A DNA stretch of 58,462 nucleotides, from positions 1 to 58,462 of the forward strand of contig NZ_BONI01000062.1 of assembly GCF_016862635.1 (NCBI RefSeq), in the 5' to 3' direction. The position numbers were made by a program, and so were the translations under genes. This stretch comes from Catellatospora coxensis (GTDB taxonomy: Bacteria > Actinomycetota > Actinomycetes > Mycobacteriales > Micromonosporaceae). Positions 8,096-20,709 of the stretch are shown one piece after another. A model generated the notes under the pieces. It worked only from the letters and a program-made list of their open reading frames with translations. It searched no databases and was not told where the DNA came from. The number at the start of each line of letters is the position of its first letter. The first letter of the stretch is position 1.

Positions 8096-10093
8096 TTATC
8101 CCATCCAGCCGAGCTGCACCGCGGCGAAGGCGCCGAGCACCAGCACCCCGCCGAGAAGCATCGAGAGCGCGTACGACCGCACGAAACCGGTCTGGAGCCG
8201 CCGCAGCCTGCCCGAGCCCCCGCCGACCAGCGCCGCGAGCCCGTTGACGAGCCCGTCCACGCCCTTGTTGTCGACGAAGACCAGTGCCCGGGTGAACCAC
8301 TTGCCCGGCTTCTCGAACACGGCCTCGTTGAAGGCGTCGGTGTAGAGGTTGTTGCGGGCGGCGGTGACCAGCGCGCCGGCCGGCTGCGGCTCCAGCGCCG
8401 TGCCCTTGTTGAACAGCGCGTACGCCAGACCCGCACCCGCCACCGTCAGCGCCAGGCTGAGGACGGTGATGGTGGTGTGGGACAGCGTCGTCGGGTGCTC
8501 CTCGACCGGCGGGCCCAGCACGGGGGTGAGCCACTCCGCGACCGGGGAGGCCATCAGCCAGCCGGCGAAGATCGAGCCGAGCGCCAGCAGGATCAGCGGG
8601 ATCGTCATCACCCACGGGGACTCGTGCGGGTGCTGGTCGACCGAGCCTTCCTTGGCGGTGGTCCACCGCTTCGGCCCGTGGAAGGTCAGGATGAACAGGC
8701 GGGTCATGTAGAACGCGGTCAGGCCCGCGCCGATCAGCGCCGCGAAGCCGTAGAGCCAGCCGGTCCAGCCGGGCCGCGCGAAGGCGGCCACGATGATCGG
8801 CTCCTTGGTGAAGAAGCCGCTCAGCGGCGGGATGCCGATGATCGCCAGCCAGCCCATCATGAAGGTGAGCCAGGTGATCTTCATGTACTTCCACAGCCCG
8901 CCGAAGCGGCGGATGTCCACCTGGTCGTTCATGCCGTGCATGACCGAACCGGCGCCGAGGAACATGTTGGCCTTGAAGAAGCCGTGCGCCAGCAGGTGGA
9001 TGATGGCCAGCGCGTACGCGCCGCCGCCCAGCCCGACGCCGAGGAACATGTAGCCGATCTGCGACACGGTCGACCAGGCGAGCACGCGCTTGATGTCGTC
9101 CTTGGCCGAGCCGATGATGCAGCCCAGCAGCAGGGTGAGCGCGCCGACGCTGACCACGACCGTCTGCAGCGTCAGGTTCGCCGAGAAGATCGGGTTGGAG
9201 CGGGCGATCAGGTAGACACCGGCGGTCACCATCGTCGCGGCGTGGATCAGGGCCGAGACCGGGGTCGGGCCCTCCATCGCGTCGGGCAACCACGCCTGCA
9301 GCGGGAACTGGCCGGACTTGCCGCACGCGCCGAGCAGCAGCAGCAGGCCGAGCACCAGGATCGTCGTGCTGGGCAGCAGGCCGGCGTTGCTGAACACCAC
9401 GTCGTAGTTGACCGAGCCGAGCTGGGCGAACATGACGAAGATGCCGAGCACCAGACCCGCGTCACCGACGCGGTTCATGATGAACGCCTTCTTGCCGGCG
9501 GTGGCCGCGGACGGCCGGCCGTACCAGAAGGAGATCAGCAGGTAGGACGCGAGACCCACGCCTTCCCAGCCGAAGTAGAGCATCACGTAGTTGTTGCCGA
9601 GCACCAGCAGCAGCATCGCCGCGATGAACAGGTTGAAGTACCCGAAGAAGCGGCGACGGCCCTCGTCGTGGGCCATGTAGCCGGTCGCGTACAGGTGGAT
9701 CAGGAAACCCACACCCGTGATCAGCAGCACGAAGCAGGCGGTCAGCGGGTCGAACAGGAAACCGAAGTCCACCTGCAGCGAGCCGACCGGGATGAAGCTG
9801 TACAGGTCGAGCTGCACCGCCCGGTTGGGCAGGTCGCGCAGCTCGAAGAACATCGCCGCGCCGAGCACGAACGAGAACAGCACCGCGGCGCAGCCGAGCC
9901 AGTGGCCCCACTTGTCGGCCCAGCGGCCGGTCGTCAGCAGGATCAGGGCGCTGACCGCCGGAACGGCGATCAGCAGCCACATGTACGAAAGGATTCCGGT
10001 CGCGGGCGCGTAAGCGACCGCTGCCTGCAGTGCAGCGGAGGCGTCGCCAGCGCTAGCCTGTGCCGCCTCGGCGAGCATCAGAGTTGGTTGCAT
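8096..10093 (-). CDS. nuoL: NADH-quinone oxidoreductase subunit L
   Basis: The largest antiporter-like subunit of complex I (665 aa), expected to carry about 16 transmembrane helices including the long lateral amphipathic helix near the C-terminus. Family blocks include YFGWEGVGLASYLLI, FPLQAWLPDAMEGPTPVSAL and HAATMVTAGVYL. The ATG at 10093 follows GAGGCGGAG and lies 7 nt after the nuoK stop. The gene order L, M, N at the operon end is standard. Confidence 0.97.
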   Translation of the reverse strand: MQPTLMLAEAAQASAGDASAALQAAVAYAPATGILSYMWLLIAVPAVSALILLTTGRWADKWGHWLGCAAVLFSFVLGAAMFFELRDLPNRAVQLDLYSFIPVGSLQVDFGFLFDPLTACFVLLITGVGFLIHLYATGYMAHDEGRRRFFGYFNLFIAAMLLLVLGNNYVMLYFGWEGVGLASYLLISFWYGRPSAATAGKKAFIMNRVGDAGLVLGIFVMFAQLGSVNYDVVFSNAGLLPSTTILVLGLLLLLGACGKSGQFPLQAWLPDAMEGPTPVSALIHAATMVTAGVYLIARSNPIFSANLTLQTVVVSVGALTLLLGCIIGSAKDDIKRVLAWSTVSQIGYMFLGVGLGGGAYALAIIHLLAHGFFKANMFLGAGSVMHGMNDQVDIRRFGGLWKYMKITWLTFMMGWLAIIGIPPLSGFFTKEPIIVAAFARPGWTGWLYGFAALIGAGLTAFYMTRLFILTFHGPKRWTTAKEGSVDQHPHESPWVMTIPLILLALGSIFAGWLMASPVAEWLTPVLGPPVEEHPTTLSHTTITVLSLALTVAGAGLAYALFNKGTALEPQPAGALVTAARNNLYTDAFNEAVFEKPGKWFTRALVFVDNKGVDGLVNGLAALVGGGSGRLRRLQTGFVRSYALSMLLGGVLVLGAFAAVQLGWMG

Positions 10094-10100
10094 CTCCGCC

Positions 10101-10400
10101 TCAGTACTTCAGCAGGTTCGCGTCGTCGACGCTCGCCGAGCGTCGCGTGCGGAAGATCGACATGATGATGGCCAGACCGACGACGACCTCCGCTGCCGCG
10201 ACCACCATCGAGAAGAAGGCCATGATCTGGCCGTCCAGGGTCCCGTTCATCCGGGCGAAGGTGACCAGTGCCAGGTTCGAGGCGTTGAGCATCAGCTCGA
10301 TGCACATGAACAGCACGATGGCGTTGCGCCGGATCAGCACGCCGACGGCGCCGATGCTGAACAGCACGGCCGACAGCACGATGTAGTACATGGGGGTCAT
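10101..10400 (-). CDS. nuoK: NADH-quinone oxidoreductase subunit K
   Basis: A 99-aa membrane subunit of complex I with three transmembrane helices and the two buried glutamates of the proton path, visible in [17 protein letters not shown] and [13 protein letters not shown]. The length equals the usual one. The ATG at 10400 starts just after the nuoJ stop, with AGGGGAA about 11 nt upstream. Confidence 0.97.
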   Translation of the reverse strand: MTPMYYIVLSAVLFSIGAVGVLIRRNAIVLFMCIELMLNASNLALVTFARMNGTLDGQIMAFFSMVVAAAEVVVGLAIIMSIFRTRRSASVDDANLLKY

Positions 10401-10404
10401 CGGG

Positions 10405-11181
10405 TCACTTCCCCTCGGTGTGCTTGTTGGCGATCTCGGCCGAGGTCAGCTCGCGCGTCGGCAGGATCGGCGAGATGCTCCGCTCGGCGGGGGTGCCGTC
10501 CGGCAGCTTCGCCGGGGTGGCCACCGAGGTGGAGTTCGCGAAGACACCAGGGCCCGGCTTGGGGCCGGGGTAGTTGCCCGGCTCGAAGCGCGCCTTCATC
10601 TGCGCGACCTGGCCGACCCGCTCGCCCTTTTCGCGCTCGCGGTGGGCCAGCAGCATCGCGCCGACCGCCGCGGTGATGAGCAGCGCCGAGGTGACCTCGA
10701 AGACCCAGACGTACGGGCCGAACAGCAGCCCGGCGATGCCCTGCACGTTGCCGTGCACGTTGGCCTTGTCCAGGCCGGCCACCGGCATGTCCCGGGTGGC
10801 CTGGAACACGCCGAGGCCGAGCAGGCCCGCCAGGCCCAGGCCGAGCAGGATCGCGACGACCTTCTGGCCGCGCAGCGTCTCGATCACCGAGTCGGACGCG
10901 TCGCGGCCGACCAGCATCAGCACGAACAGGAAGAGCATCATGATCGCGCCGGTGTAGACGATGATCTGCACCATGCCGATGAACGGACCGGCCTGCACGA
11001 TGTAGAAGACGCCCAGGCTGAGCATGGTCAGCACCAGCCACAGCGCGGAGTGCACCGCGTTGCGCGCGATCACCATCCCCAGCGCGCCGATGACCGCGAG
11101 CGGGGCCAGCAGGAAGAAGGTCCACTTCTCCCCGCCGGACACCTCGGCCGCCGCGGCGAGCACCTGAGTCGAAAGCATCAT
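10405..11181 (-). CDS. nuoJ: NADH-quinone oxidoreductase subunit J
   Basis: A membrane subunit of complex I (258 aa) with five helices in the first 170 residues, including the family signature [20 protein letters not shown]. As in other actinobacteria it carries a polar C-terminal extension of about 80 residues (Pro/Gly rich, [16 protein letters not shown]) not found in proteobacterial NuoJ. ATG at 11181 overlaps the nuoI stop by 4 bp (ATGA), which implies translational coupling. Confidence 0.95.
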   Translation of the reverse strand: MMLSTQVLAAAAEVSGGEKWTFFLLAPLAVIGALGMVIARNAVHSALWLVLTMLSLGVFYIVQAGPFIGMVQIIVYTGAIMMLFLFVLMLVGRDASDSVIETLRGQKVVAILLGLGLAGLLGLGVFQATRDMPVAGLDKANVHGNVQGIAGLLFGPYVWVFEVTSALLITAAVGAMLLAHREREKGERVGQVAQMKARFEPGNYPGPKPGPGVFANSTSVATPAKLPDGTPAERSISPILPTRELTSAEIANKHTEGK

Positions 11182-11714
11182 CGGGTCTCAGCTCCCGCCG
11201 ACGTACCCGGGTTCGCCGGGGCGCCCAGGTAGTAGTCCTTCTCGGTGTCGCCCAGCCGCATCGGGTGCGGTGGCTGCTCCATGCCGGGCAGCAGCGGCGC
11301 GAGCAGCTGCTCCTTCGTGAAGATCAGGTCCTGCCGGTTGTCGCGGGCCAGCTCGTACTCGTTGCTCATGGTGAGCGAGCGGGTCGGGCAGGCCTCGATG
11401 CACAGACCGCAGAAGATGCACCGGGCGTAGTTGATCTGGTAGTTGGCCGCGTACCGCTCACCGGGCGAGAAACGCTCCTCGTCGGTGTTGTCGCCGCCCT
11501 CGACGAAGATCGCGTCCGCCGGGCAGGCCCACGCGCACAGCTCGCAGCCGATGCACTTCTCCAGGCCGTCCGGGTAGCGGTTGAGGATGTGCCGGCCGTG
11601 GTAACGCGGGGCCGTCGGGTCCGGCTTCTCCGGGTACTGCGTGGTGACGGTCTTCTTGAACATGTGAGAGAACGTCACGCCGAAGCCCTTGACGGCATCC
11701 GTCATCGAACCCAC
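11178..11714 (-). CDS. nuoI: NADH-quinone oxidoreductase subunit I
   Basis: A peripheral-arm ferredoxin-like subunit (178 aa) carrying two 4Fe-4S clusters (N6a, N6b) that pass electrons toward NuoB. Both ligand sets are intact, [12 protein letters not shown] and [15 protein letters not shown] at 11714 is chosen because AGGAGG lies 6 nt upstream inside the end of nuoH; an ATG three codons later would be 15 nt away. Confidence 0.96.
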   Translation of the reverse strand: MGSMTDAVKGFGVTFSHMFKKTVTTQYPEKPDPTAPRYHGRHILNRYPDGLEKCIGCELCAWACPADAIFVEGGDNTDEERFSPGERYAANYQINYARCIFCGLCIEACPTRSLTMSNEYELARDNRQDLIFTKEQLLAPLLPGMEQPPHPMRLGDTEKDYYLGAPANPGTSAGAETR

Positions 11715-11715
11715 G

Positions 11716-13095
11716 TCACACCTCCTCTTCGGTAGTCGCGGGCACGGTCTCGCGCTCGGCGGTCAGCCGCTTGGCGCGCGGGCTCACCGGCACCTGCAGG
11801 TCCATCGGCGGCAGCGGGAAGCTGCCCTCGGGGCGCCGGGCCACCTGCTCCTCGACGGGCAGGACCGGCTCCTCCTTCTTCTGCGGCCACAGCAGCGCCA
11901 GCAGCAGGATCACGCCGACCACGATGCCGGCGGCGAAGAGCTTGTCGAACTGGCTCATCGAGGACGACTTCTGCAGCGTCTTGATGCCGGCCAGGGTGAG
12001 GATCCACACCAGGTTGACCGGGATGAGGACCTTCCAGCCGAAGCGCATGAACTGGTCGTAGCGCAGCCGGGGCAGCGTGCCCCGCAGCCAGATGAAGACG
12101 AACAGCAGCAGCAGCACCTTGATGGTGAACCACAGCAGCGGCCACCAGCCGGAGTTGATGCCCGGCCAGAAGCCCTCGAACGACGTCGGCGCGCGCCAGC
12201 CGCCCAGGAAGAGGGTGGCGCACAGGCCGGAGACGGTCACCATGTTGATGTACTCGGCCAGGAAGAACAGCGCGAACTTCAGCGACGAGTACTCGGTGTG
12301 GAAGCCGCCGACCAGCTCCGACTCGGCCTCGGGAAGGTCGAACGGGGCCCGGTTGGTCTCGCCGACCGCCGAGATCGAGTAGATGATGAAGCTCGGCAGC
12401 AGCAGCAGGAAGAACCAGCTCGGCGCGGTGAACTCGAAGCCGAACAGGTTCACCGGGGAGCCCTGGGCCTGCGCGTTGACGATCTCCGAGGTGCTCATCG
12501 TGCCCGCGGTCATGAAGACGGCCACGAACGACAGGCCCATCGCGACCTCGTACGAGATCAGCTGGGCGCTGGAGCGCAGGCCGCCGAGCAGCGGGTACGT
12601 CGAGCCCGACGCCCAGCCGCCCAGCACGATGCCGTAGATGCCCATGCCCGAGCAGGCCAGCACCAGCAGCACCGCCACCGGGATGTCGGTCAGCTGCAGC
12701 GGCGTGCGCGTGCCGAACATCGACACGAACGGGCCGAACGGCATGATCGAGAACGCGGTGAACGCGCAGACCGTGGAGATCACCGGCGCGATGAAGAAGA
12801 CCACCTTGTCCGCCTTCAGCGGCATGATGTCTTCCTTGAACGCCAGCTTCAGACCGTCGGCCAGCGACTGCAGCAGACCGAAGGGACCGTGCCGGTTGGG
12901 GCCGGGACGCACCTGCATCCGGGCCACCACGCGGCGCTCGTACCAGATGGTGAACAGGGTCATCACCACGAGGAAGACGAAGACGCCGACCACCTTGATG
13001 AGGACGATCCACCACGGGTCATGCCCGAAGTCGACCAGCGTCGGATCGCCGGTCGCGGGGTCCTCGGCGAGGAACCCGACGGGGGCGAGGATCAT
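11716..13095 (-). CDS. nuoH: NADH-quinone oxidoreductase subunit H
   Basis: A 459-aa membrane subunit that forms the quinone chamber with NuoB and NuoD. Signatures include [19 protein letters not shown] and the acidic loop [20 protein letters not shown], both typical of NuoH. A hydrophilic C-terminal tail of about 60 residues is the actinobacterial form. ATG at 13095 overlaps the nuoG stop by 4 bp. Confidence 0.96.
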   Translation of the reverse strand: MILAPVGFLAEDPATGDPTLVDFGHDPWWIVLIKVVGVFVFLVVMTLFTIWYERRVVARMQVRPGPNRHGPFGLLQSLADGLKLAFKEDIMPLKADKVVFFIAPVISTVCAFTAFSIMPFGPFVSMFGTRTPLQLTDIPVAVLLVLACSGMGIYGIVLGGWASGSTYPLLGGLRSSAQLISYEVAMGLSFVAVFMTAGTMSTSEIVNAQAQGSPVNLFGFEFTAPSWFFLLLLPSFIIYSISAVGETNRAPFDLPEAESELVGGFHTEYSSLKFALFFLAEYINMVTVSGLCATLFLGGWRAPTSFEGFWPGINSGWWPLLWFTIKVLLLLFVFIWLRGTLPRLRYDQFMRFGWKVLIPVNLVWILTLAGIKTLQKSSSMSQFDKLFAAGIVVGVILLLALLWPQKKEEPVLPVEEQVARRPEGSFPLPPMDLQVPVSPRAKRLTAERETVPATTEEEV

Positions 13096-15560
13096 TTGCT
13101 TCCTCCGCTCACGGTCACGACCGCGCCCGGGTTCGCGCCGAGCGTGCGGCGCAGCGTGGAACCCGGGGAGTTGGTCGGCACCCAGACGACGTCATCGGCG
13201 ATCTCGGTGATCGCGGCCGGCAGGGTGATCGCACCCCGCGCGGTCCCGACGGTCACCGGGTCGCCGTCGGCGACACCCAGCGCGGTGGCGCGGGCCTTCG
13301 ACAGGCGCACCACCGGCGGGCGGGCGGTGCCGGCCAGCACCTCGTCGCCGTCGGTGAGGCTGCCCAGGTCGATCAGCTGCGCCCAGCTGGCCAGGATCGC
13401 CTCGTTCTGCTTCAGCGCGGGCGCGGCCGCGCCCACCTCGGCCGGCGCGGCCGGGCGCTGCTGGCCCGTCGCGGGCAGGCTGCCCAGCTCGCGGCGCACC
13501 GCCAGCACGTCGCCGGTGCCCAGCGTGACGCCCAGGCGGGCGGCCAGGGCGTCGAGCACCCGGGCGTCGGTCAGCTTCGCACCGGTGTTCGGGGTCTCCA
13601 GCGCCTGCTCGTAGGTGCGCAGGCGGCCTTCCCAGTTCACGTACGAGCCGGCCTTCTCGGCCGGCGCGGCCACCGGGAACACCACGTTCGCGCGCCGCGA
13701 CACGGCGCTCATCCGCAGCTCCAGCGAGACCAGGAAGCCGACCTTGTCCAGCGCCTCCTCGGCGGCCTTCGGGTCGCTCAGGTCGGCCGGGTCGACACCC
13801 GCCACGACCAGCGCGCCCAGCTTGCCGGAGGCGGCCGCGGCCAGGATCGCGTCGGTGTCCCGGCCGGTCTGGCTCGGGATCACGCCCGCCGCGACGCCCC
13901 AGGCCGCCGACAGCTCGGCCCGCGCGGCCGCGTCGGCGACCGAGCGGCCACCGGGCAGCAGCGTGGGCAGGCAGCCCGCGTCGACCGCGCCGCGGTCACC
14001 CGCGCGCCGCGGCACCCAGGCCAGCTTCGCGCCGGTACGCGCGGCCAGGCTCGCCGCCGCGGAGAAGCCGCCGCGGACCACGGCCAGGCGCTCGCCGACC
14101 AGCACGATCGTGCCCGGCTCCAGCTCCAGGCCGGACAGCACCGCCGGCTCCTGGCCGGGCACGCACTCGGCCAGCGTCGCGCCGGCCTTCTCCGCGCCGC
14201 GGGTCAGGAACGGGGCCACCGAGGTGACCTTGAGCTTGCCCTTGGCCGCCGCCTTGCGCAGGCGGAGCAGGACGATCGGGCTCTCCTCCTCCGGCTCGAA
14301 GCCGACCAGCACCACGTGCTTGGCCTGCTCCAGGTCGGTGTAGGTGACCGACTGCTCGCCGACGACCGACGAGGCCAGGAACTCGGCCTCCTCGGCGGAC
14401 AGCGGGCGGGCCCGGAAGTCGATGTCGTTGCTGCCCAGCGCGATGCGGCTGAACTTCGCGTACGCGTACGCGTCCTCGACGGTCAGCCGGCCGCCGGTCA
14501 GCACGCCGACGCCGTACGCGCCGTCCCGGGCGGCCCGCAGGCCCTCGGCCGCGACGGACAGCGCCTCGGTCCAGGAGGCCTCGCGCAGCTCGCCGCTCTC
14601 GGCGTCGCGCACCAGCGGGGTGGTGAGCCGGTCGAAGGCGGTGGCGTAGCGGAAGCCCCACCGGCCCTTGTCGCAGTTCCACTCCTCGTTGACCTGCGGG
14701 TCGTCACCGGCCATCCGGCGCAGCACCTTGCCGCGGCGGTGGTCGGTGCGCATGTCGCAGCCCGAGGCGCAGTGCTCGCACTTGCTCGGCGAGGACACCA
14801 GGTCGAACGGCCGGGCGCGGAAGCGGTACTGCTCGCTGGTGAGCGCGCCGACCGGGCAGATCTGGATCGTGTTGCCGGAGAAGTAGGAGTTGAACGGGAC
14901 GTCGCCCGGCTCCGGGTCCTCCTGGTCGTACGCCAGCTCGTCGATCGTGCCGTGGTCGCGCGGGTGGCCGAAGCTCGCGTCGCGGTAGATGCCGATCTGC
15001 TCGGCCGACGAGCGGTCCATCAGGTCGATGAACTTGTCGCCCGCGATCTCCTCGGAGAACCGGGTGCAGCGCTGGCAGAGCACGCAGCGCTCGCGGTCCA
15101 GCAGCACCTGCGCGGAGATGTTGATCGGCTTCTCGTACTCGCGCTTCTCCTCGCGGAAGCGCGACTCCGGCCGGCCGACCTGCATCGCCTGGTTCTGCAG
15201 CGGGCACTCGCCGCCCTTGTCGCACATGGGGCAGTCCAGCGGGTGGTTGATGAGCAGCAGCTCCATCACACCCTCCTGCGCCTTGCGGGCGACCTCGGAG
15301 GTCAGCTGCGTGCGCACCACCATGCCGTCGGCCACCGTCTGGGTGCACGAGGCGACCGGCTTGCGCTGGCCCTCCACGTCCACCAGGCACTGGCGGCAGG
15401 CACCGGCCGGGGCCAGCAGCGGGTGGTCGCAGAACCGCGGGATGTCGATGCCCAGCCGCTCGGCGGTACGGATGACCAGCTCGCCCTTGGGCGCGGTCAC
15501 CTCGATGCCGTCGATGGTGAGCGTGACGGTGTCGGTGTGCTTCTGTACTTCCTGGCTCAT
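13092..15560 (-). CDS. nuoG: NADH-quinone oxidoreductase subunit G, with N7-type cluster ligands
   Basis: An 822-aa peripheral subunit. The N-terminal 2Fe-2S ligands ([18 protein letters not shown]), the [17 protein letters not shown]is/Cys set and [11 protein letters not shown] are present. A further Cx2Cx3Cx27C set begins at CEHCASGC, which is the N7 cluster pattern found only in some bacterial NuoG proteins. The C-terminal two thirds is a molybdopterin-oxidoreductase-like domain without a catalytic role in complex I. ATG at 15560 precedes [12 protein letters not shown]; the frame is open upstream into nuoF but that part is noncoding. Confidence 0.96.
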   Translation of the reverse strand: MSQEVQKHTDTVTLTIDGIEVTAPKGELVIRTAERLGIDIPRFCDHPLLAPAGACRQCLVDVEGQRKPVASCTQTVADGMVVRTQLTSEVARKAQEGVMELLLINHPLDCPMCDKGGECPLQNQAMQVGRPESRFREEKREYEKPINISAQVLLDRERCVLCQRCTRFSEEIAGDKFIDLMDRSSAEQIGIYRDASFGHPRDHGTIDELAYDQEDPEPGDVPFNSYFSGNTIQICPVGALTSEQYRFRARPFDLVSSPSKCEHCASGCDMRTDHRRGKVLRRMAGDDPQVNEEWNCDKGRWGFRYATAFDRLTTPLVRDAESGELREASWTEALSVAAEGLRAARDGAYGVGVLTGGRLTVEDAYAYAKFSRIALGSNDIDFRARPLSAEEAEFLASSVVGEQSVTYTDLEQAKHVVLVGFEPEEESPIVLLRLRKAAAKGKLKVTSVAPFLTRGAEKAGATLAECVPGQEPAVLSGLELEPGTIVLVGERLAVVRGGFSAAASLAARTGAKLAWVPRRAGDRGAVDAGCLPTLLPGGRSVADAAARAELSAAWGVAAGVIPSQTGRDTDAILAAAASGKLGALVVAGVDPADLSDPKAAEEALDKVGFLVSLELRMSAVSRRANVVFPVAAPAEKAGSYVNWEGRLRTYEQALETPNTGAKLTDARVLDALAARLGVTLGTGDVLAVRRELGSLPATGQQRPAAPAEVGAAAPALKQNEAILASWAQLIDLGSLTDGDEVLAGTARPPVVRLSKARATALGVADGDPVTVGTARGAITLPAAITEIADDVVWVPTNSPGSTLRRTLGANPGAVVTVSGGSK

Positions 15561-15562
15561 TG

Positions 15563-16879
15563 TCAGTGCGCTCCTGCCAGGGCGTGGGCGCTGAGCTTCG
15601 GCGCCTTGCGACCCTCGATGTAGTCCAGGTAGTCCTGCTTGAAGTACTGCAGGGAGGAGGTCACCGGGCTGGTCGCGCCGTCGCCGAGACCGCAGAAGGA
15701 GCGGCCCAGGATGTTGGCAGCGGTGTCCAGCAGGGTGTCCAGGTCCTCGAGCGTGCCCTCGCCGGAGAGGATGCGCCGGTAGACCCGCACCATCCAGTAG
15801 TTGCCCTCGCGGCACGGGGTGCACTTGCCGCACGACTCGTGGTGGTAGAACTCCAGCCACCGGTAGGTCGCGTAGACCGGGCAGTCCTGGTCGCTGAAGA
15901 GCTGGACGGCCGTGGTGCCCAGGATCGAGCCCGCCGCGGCGACCGACTCGAAGTCCATCGCGGTGTCGATGTGGTCACCGGTGAGCAGCGGCGTCGACGA
16001 ACCACCGGGGGTCCAGAACCGCAGCTGGTGGCCGTCCTGCATGCCGCCGGCCAGCTCGATCAGCTCGCGCAGCGTGATGCCCATCGAGCACTCGTACTGG
16101 CCCGGGTTCTTCACCCGGCCGGACAGCGAGTAGATCATCGGACCGGACGACTTCTCCGTGCCCATCGTCTTCCACCAGGCGGCCCCGCCCAGCACGATGT
16201 ACGGCACGCTGGCAATGGTGCCCACGTTGTTGACGACGGTGGGGCTGGCGTAGAGGCCGTGCGTCGCCGGGAACGGCGGGCGCAGGCGCGGCTGGCCGCG
16301 GAAGCCCTCCAGCGAGTCCAGCAGCGCCGTCTCCTCGCCGCAGATGTAGGCGCCCGCGCCGGAGTGCACCACCAGGTCGAGGTCGTACCCGCTGCCCAGG
16401 ATGTTCTTGCCGAGGTAGCCGGCCTTGTAGGCCTCCTGCACCGCGTGGCGCAGCCGCCGCGCGGCCTGCACCGCCTCGCCGCGGATGTAGATGTAGGCGC
16501 GGTTGGCGCGGATCGCGTACGACGCGATGATGACGCCCTCGACCAGCGAGTGCGGGTCGTGCGACATCAGCGGCAGGTCCTTGCAGGTGCCCGGCTCGCC
16601 CTCGTCGGCGTTGACGACCAGGTAGTGCGGCTTGCCGTCGTTCTGCGGGATGAAGCCCCACTTGAGCCCGGTCGGGAAGCCCGCGCCGCCGCGGCCGCGC
16701 AGGCCGGAGTCCTTGATCAGGGCGATCAGGTCGTCCGGGTGCACGGCCAGGGCCTTGCGCAGGGCGGCGTAGCCGTCCAGGCGCTCGTACACGTCGAGGC
16801 GCCAGGCGTCGGGGGACAGCCAGCGCTTGGTGAGGACCGGGGTGAGCTTGGCCAGGGTGGCGGCACTTGGAGTGCTCAC
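15563..16879 (-). CDS. nuoF: NADH-quinone oxidoreductase subunit F (NADH/FMN site)
   Basis: A 438-aa subunit that oxidises NADH through [19 protein letters not shown] is the NADH/FMN glycine-rich region, [12 protein letters not shown] belongs to the FMN site, and [12 protein letters not shown] with a later Cys binds the 4Fe-4S cluster N3. GTG at 16879 overlaps the nuoE stop (GTGA), so the two are translationally coupled. Confidence 0.97.
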   Translation of the reverse strand: MSTPSAATLAKLTPVLTKRWLSPDAWRLDVYERLDGYAALRKALAVHPDDLIALIKDSGLRGRGGAGFPTGLKWGFIPQNDGKPHYLVVNADEGEPGTCKDLPLMSHDPHSLVEGVIIASYAIRANRAYIYIRGEAVQAARRLRHAVQEAYKAGYLGKNILGSGYDLDLVVHSGAGAYICGEETALLDSLEGFRGQPRLRPPFPATHGLYASPTVVNNVGTIASVPYIVLGGAAWWKTMGTEKSSGPMIYSLSGRVKNPGQYECSMGITLRELIELAGGMQDGHQLRFWTPGGSSTPLLTGDHIDTAMDFESVAAAGSILGTTAVQLFSDQDCPVYATYRWLEFYHHESCGKCTPCREGNYWMVRVYRRILSGEGTLEDLDTLLDTAANILGRSFCGLGDGATSPVTSSLQYFKQDYLDYIEGRKAPKLSAHALAGAH

Positions 16880-17598
16880 TTCGCCGCCTCCTTCGAGGGA
16901 GTCGGGATGGGCGTGTTGATGTCGAAACCGGCCGGGCTGATCCCGTGCTGCTGCGCCAGGCGCACGCCGCGCAGCGTCGAGTCGCCCGCCGGGCCGTCGG
17001 CGACCGCGCCCTCGCGCTCGTCGGCGAAGCCCGCCAGCTGCAACGCCGTCTCCTTCAACGAGCACAGGCGCGCGCCGCGGGTCGGCATCGGCCGCTGCCC
17101 GGCCTTGAGCTTGCCGACGACGTCGAGCGCGCTCTCCGGGGTCACGTTGTCGAAGAAGTCGTAGTTGACGGTGAGCACCGGGCCGTAGTCGCACGCGGCG
17201 AGGCACTCGGCGTGCTCCAGCGTGATCTTGCCGTCCTCGGTGGTCTCGTCGTGGCCGACGCCCAGGGTCTCCGACAGGGTGTCGTAGACCTCCTGCCCGC
17301 CGAGCACGTTGCACAGGGTGTTGGTGCAGACGCTGACCAGGTACTCGCCGGTCGGGCGGCGCTTGTACATGGTGTAGAAGGTGGCGACCGCGCCGACCTG
17401 GGCCTTGGTCAGGTTGAGCTGCTCGGCGCAGAACGACACACCGGCCGGGGAGACGTACCCCTCGACCGACTGGACCAGGTGCAGCATCGGCAGCAGTGCC
17501 GAGCGCTCCTTGCCCTCCGGGAAGCGCGCGATGATCTCGCGCGCCAGCTCCCGGGTCTTCTCGTCGAACACGTCCACCGACTGCTGCGGCGCTGTCAT
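16876..17598 (-). CDS. nuoE: NADH-quinone oxidoreductase subunit E
   Basis: A 240-aa thioredoxin-fold subunit holding the 2Fe-2S cluster N1a through CTNTLC and CLAAC. The C-terminal 70 residues after VGKLKAG are an extension rich in polar residues that is longer than in enteric NuoE but common in actinobacteria. ATG at 17598 overlaps the nuoD stop by 4 bp. Confidence 0.96.
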   Translation of the reverse strand: MTAPQQSVDVFDEKTRELAREIIARFPEGKERSALLPMLHLVQSVEGYVSPAGVSFCAEQLNLTKAQVGAVATFYTMYKRRPTGEYLVSVCTNTLCNVLGGQEVYDTLSETLGVGHDETTEDGKITLEHAECLAACDYGPVLTVNYDFFDNVTPESALDVVGKLKAGQRPMPTRGARLCSLKETALQLAGFADEREGAVADGPAGDSTLRGVRLAQQHGISPAGFDINTPIPTPSKEAAK

Positions 17599-18914
17599 CG
17601 GTCACACCCACCCATCACCGGGTCGAGGCTGGCTCCACCCGCGATCACGTCCGCCAGCAGGCCGCCCTCGGCCATGGCCGGAATTGCCTGCAGGTTCACG
17701 AAGCTCGGCTCCCGCATGTGCACCCGGAACGGCCGGGTGCCCCCATCCGAGATCACGTGCGCGCCCAGCTCGCCGCGGGGGCCCTCGATCGGCACGTACA
17801 CCTGGCCGGCCGGGACCCGGAAGCCCTCGGTGACCAGCTTGAAGTGGTGGATCAGGGACTCCATGGACTGGCCCATGATGTGCGCCACGTGCTCCAGCGA
17901 GTTGCCCAGGCCGTCGTTGCCGAGCGCGAGCTGCGCGGGCCACGCGATCTTCCGGTCCTCGACCATGATCGGGCCGGGCTTGAGCCGGTCCAGCGCCTGC
18001 TCGATGATCTTCAGAGATTCGCGCATCTCGGCGATCCGGACCAGGTAACGCGCGAACACGTCACCCTCGGGCTGGGTCGGCACGTCGAAGTCGTACGTCT
18101 CGTAACCGCAGTACGGCATGGTCTTGCGCAGGTCCCAGCCCAGGCCGGAGCTGCGCAGCACCGGGCCGGTGACGCCGAGCGCCACGCAGCCGGTGACGTC
18201 CAGCACCGCGACGCCCTTGGTGCGCGCGGTCCAGATCGGCTGGCCGGACAGCAGGTCCTCGTACTCCTTGATGCGCTTGGGCATGAAGTCGAGGAACTCG
18301 CGGATCTTCGTGATCGCGGTGTCCGGCACGTCCTGCGCGACGCCGCCCGGGCGCACGTAGGCCATGTTCATCCGCAGACCGGTGATCATCTCGAAGATGT
18401 CGAGGATGAACTCACGCTCGCGGAAGCCGTAGATCATCATCGACAGCGCGCCGAGCTCCATACCGGTGGTCGCCAGCCACACCAGGTGGGAGGAGATCCG
18501 GTTGAGCTCCATCATCAGCACGCGGATGGTGTTGGCGCGCTCGGTGACCTCGATGCCCAGCAACTTCTCCACCGCGAGGCTGTACGCCGTCTCGTTGAAG
18601 ATCGGGGCGAGGTAGTCCATGCGGGTCACGAACGTGGAGCCCTGCGTCCAGGTGCGGTACTCCATGTTCTTCTCGATGCCCGTGTGCAGGTAGCCGACGA
18701 CGAGGCGGGCCTCGGTGACGGTCTCGCCCTCCATCTCCAGCACCAGGCGCAGCACGCCGTGCGTGGACGGGTGCTGGGGACCCATGTTGACGACGATGCG
18801 CTCGTCGTGCAGCGGGTCGACGCCCGAGACGATCGAGTCCCAGTCGCCGCCGGTGACCGTGAAGACCTTGCCCTCGGTCGTCTCGCGCTCCTGCGCGTAA
18901 CCAGCGTTGCTCAT
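17595..18914 (-). CDS. nuoD: NADH-quinone oxidoreductase subunit D
   Basis: The 49-kDa-type subunit (439 aa) that lines the quinone site. It shows [21 protein letters not shown] with the quinone-site His and the typical end [22 protein letters not shown] at 18914 has an excellent AGGAGG 5 nt upstream. The frame remains open through the preceding 55-nt spacer, which is the only sizeable gap inside the nuo operon. Confidence 0.97.
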   Translation of the reverse strand: MSNAGYAQERETTEGKVFTVTGGDWDSIVSGVDPLHDERIVVNMGPQHPSTHGVLRLVLEMEGETVTEARLVVGYLHTGIEKNMEYRTWTQGSTFVTRMDYLAPIFNETAYSLAVEKLLGIEVTERANTIRVLMMELNRISSHLVWLATTGMELGALSMMIYGFREREFILDIFEMITGLRMNMAYVRPGGVAQDVPDTAITKIREFLDFMPKRIKEYEDLLSGQPIWTARTKGVAVLDVTGCVALGVTGPVLRSSGLGWDLRKTMPYCGYETYDFDVPTQPEGDVFARYLVRIAEMRESLKIIEQALDRLKPGPIMVEDRKIAWPAQLALGNDGLGNSLEHVAHIMGQSMESLIHHFKLVTEGFRVPAGQVYVPIEGPRGELGAHVISDGGTRPFRVHMREPSFVNLQAIPAMAEGGLLADVIAGGASLDPVMGGCDR

Positions 18915-18969
18915 CGGTGCCTCCTGAAGGTGGCGCTTGCGGGACTCCGCTTCGCTTCGTTCCTCGCGC

Positions 18970-20261
<1,292 letters not shown>

Positions 20262-20262
20262 G

Positions 20263-20631
20263 TCAGTCCCAATCCAGGCCGCCGCGACGCCACACGTAGG
20301 CGTACGCGACGAACACCGTGCCGATGAACAGAAGCATCTCGACGAAGACGAACCACCCCTGGAACGCGTCGAAGCTGACGGCCCAGGGGTAGAGGAAGAT
20401 GATCTCGATGTCGAAGACGATGAAGAGCATCGCGGTCAAGTAGAACTTGATCGGGAAGCGTCCGCCGCCGACCGGCTGAGGGGTCGGCTCGATGCCGCAC
20501 TCGTAGGCGTCGAGCTTCGCCTTGTTGAAGCGGCGGGGTCCGATGAAGGGCGCGGCCGTGACCGAGAAAAGCCCGAAGGCCGCGGCCAGCGCGAAGAGCC
20601 CAACGATGGGCACGTACGCGGAGAGCGACAC
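20263..20631 (-). CDS. nuoA: NADH-quinone oxidoreductase subunit A
   Basis: A 122-aa membrane subunit with three helices; [11 protein letters not shown] is the conserved loop with the quinone-site Cys and [20 protein letters not shown] marks the second helix. The GTG at 20631 ([10 protein letters not shown]) has AGGA about 9 nt upstream. The gap of 78 nt to the upstream reductase shows no palindrome or promoter of its own, so nuoA probably shares the promoter in front of that gene. Confidence 0.96.
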   Translation of the reverse strand: MSLSAYVPIVGLFALAAAFGLFSVTAAPFIGPRRFNKAKLDAYECGIEPTPQPVGGGRFPIKFYLTAMLFIVFDIEIIFLYPWAVSFDAFQGWFVFVEMLLFIGTVFVAYAYVWRRGGLDWD

Positions 20632-20709
20632 CTGCCTACGTCCTTTCTTCCCGGTTGATGAGTGTTTCGCCTGCTTGCAGCTCGGATATGATCCTCGCCC
20701 CGCGGCCCG

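Noticed and set aside
8094-9326. N-terminal extension of nuoM through nuoL
   Set aside because: The frame is open by chance; nuoM homology begins at the ATG at 8093 and the extension is out-of-frame nuoL.
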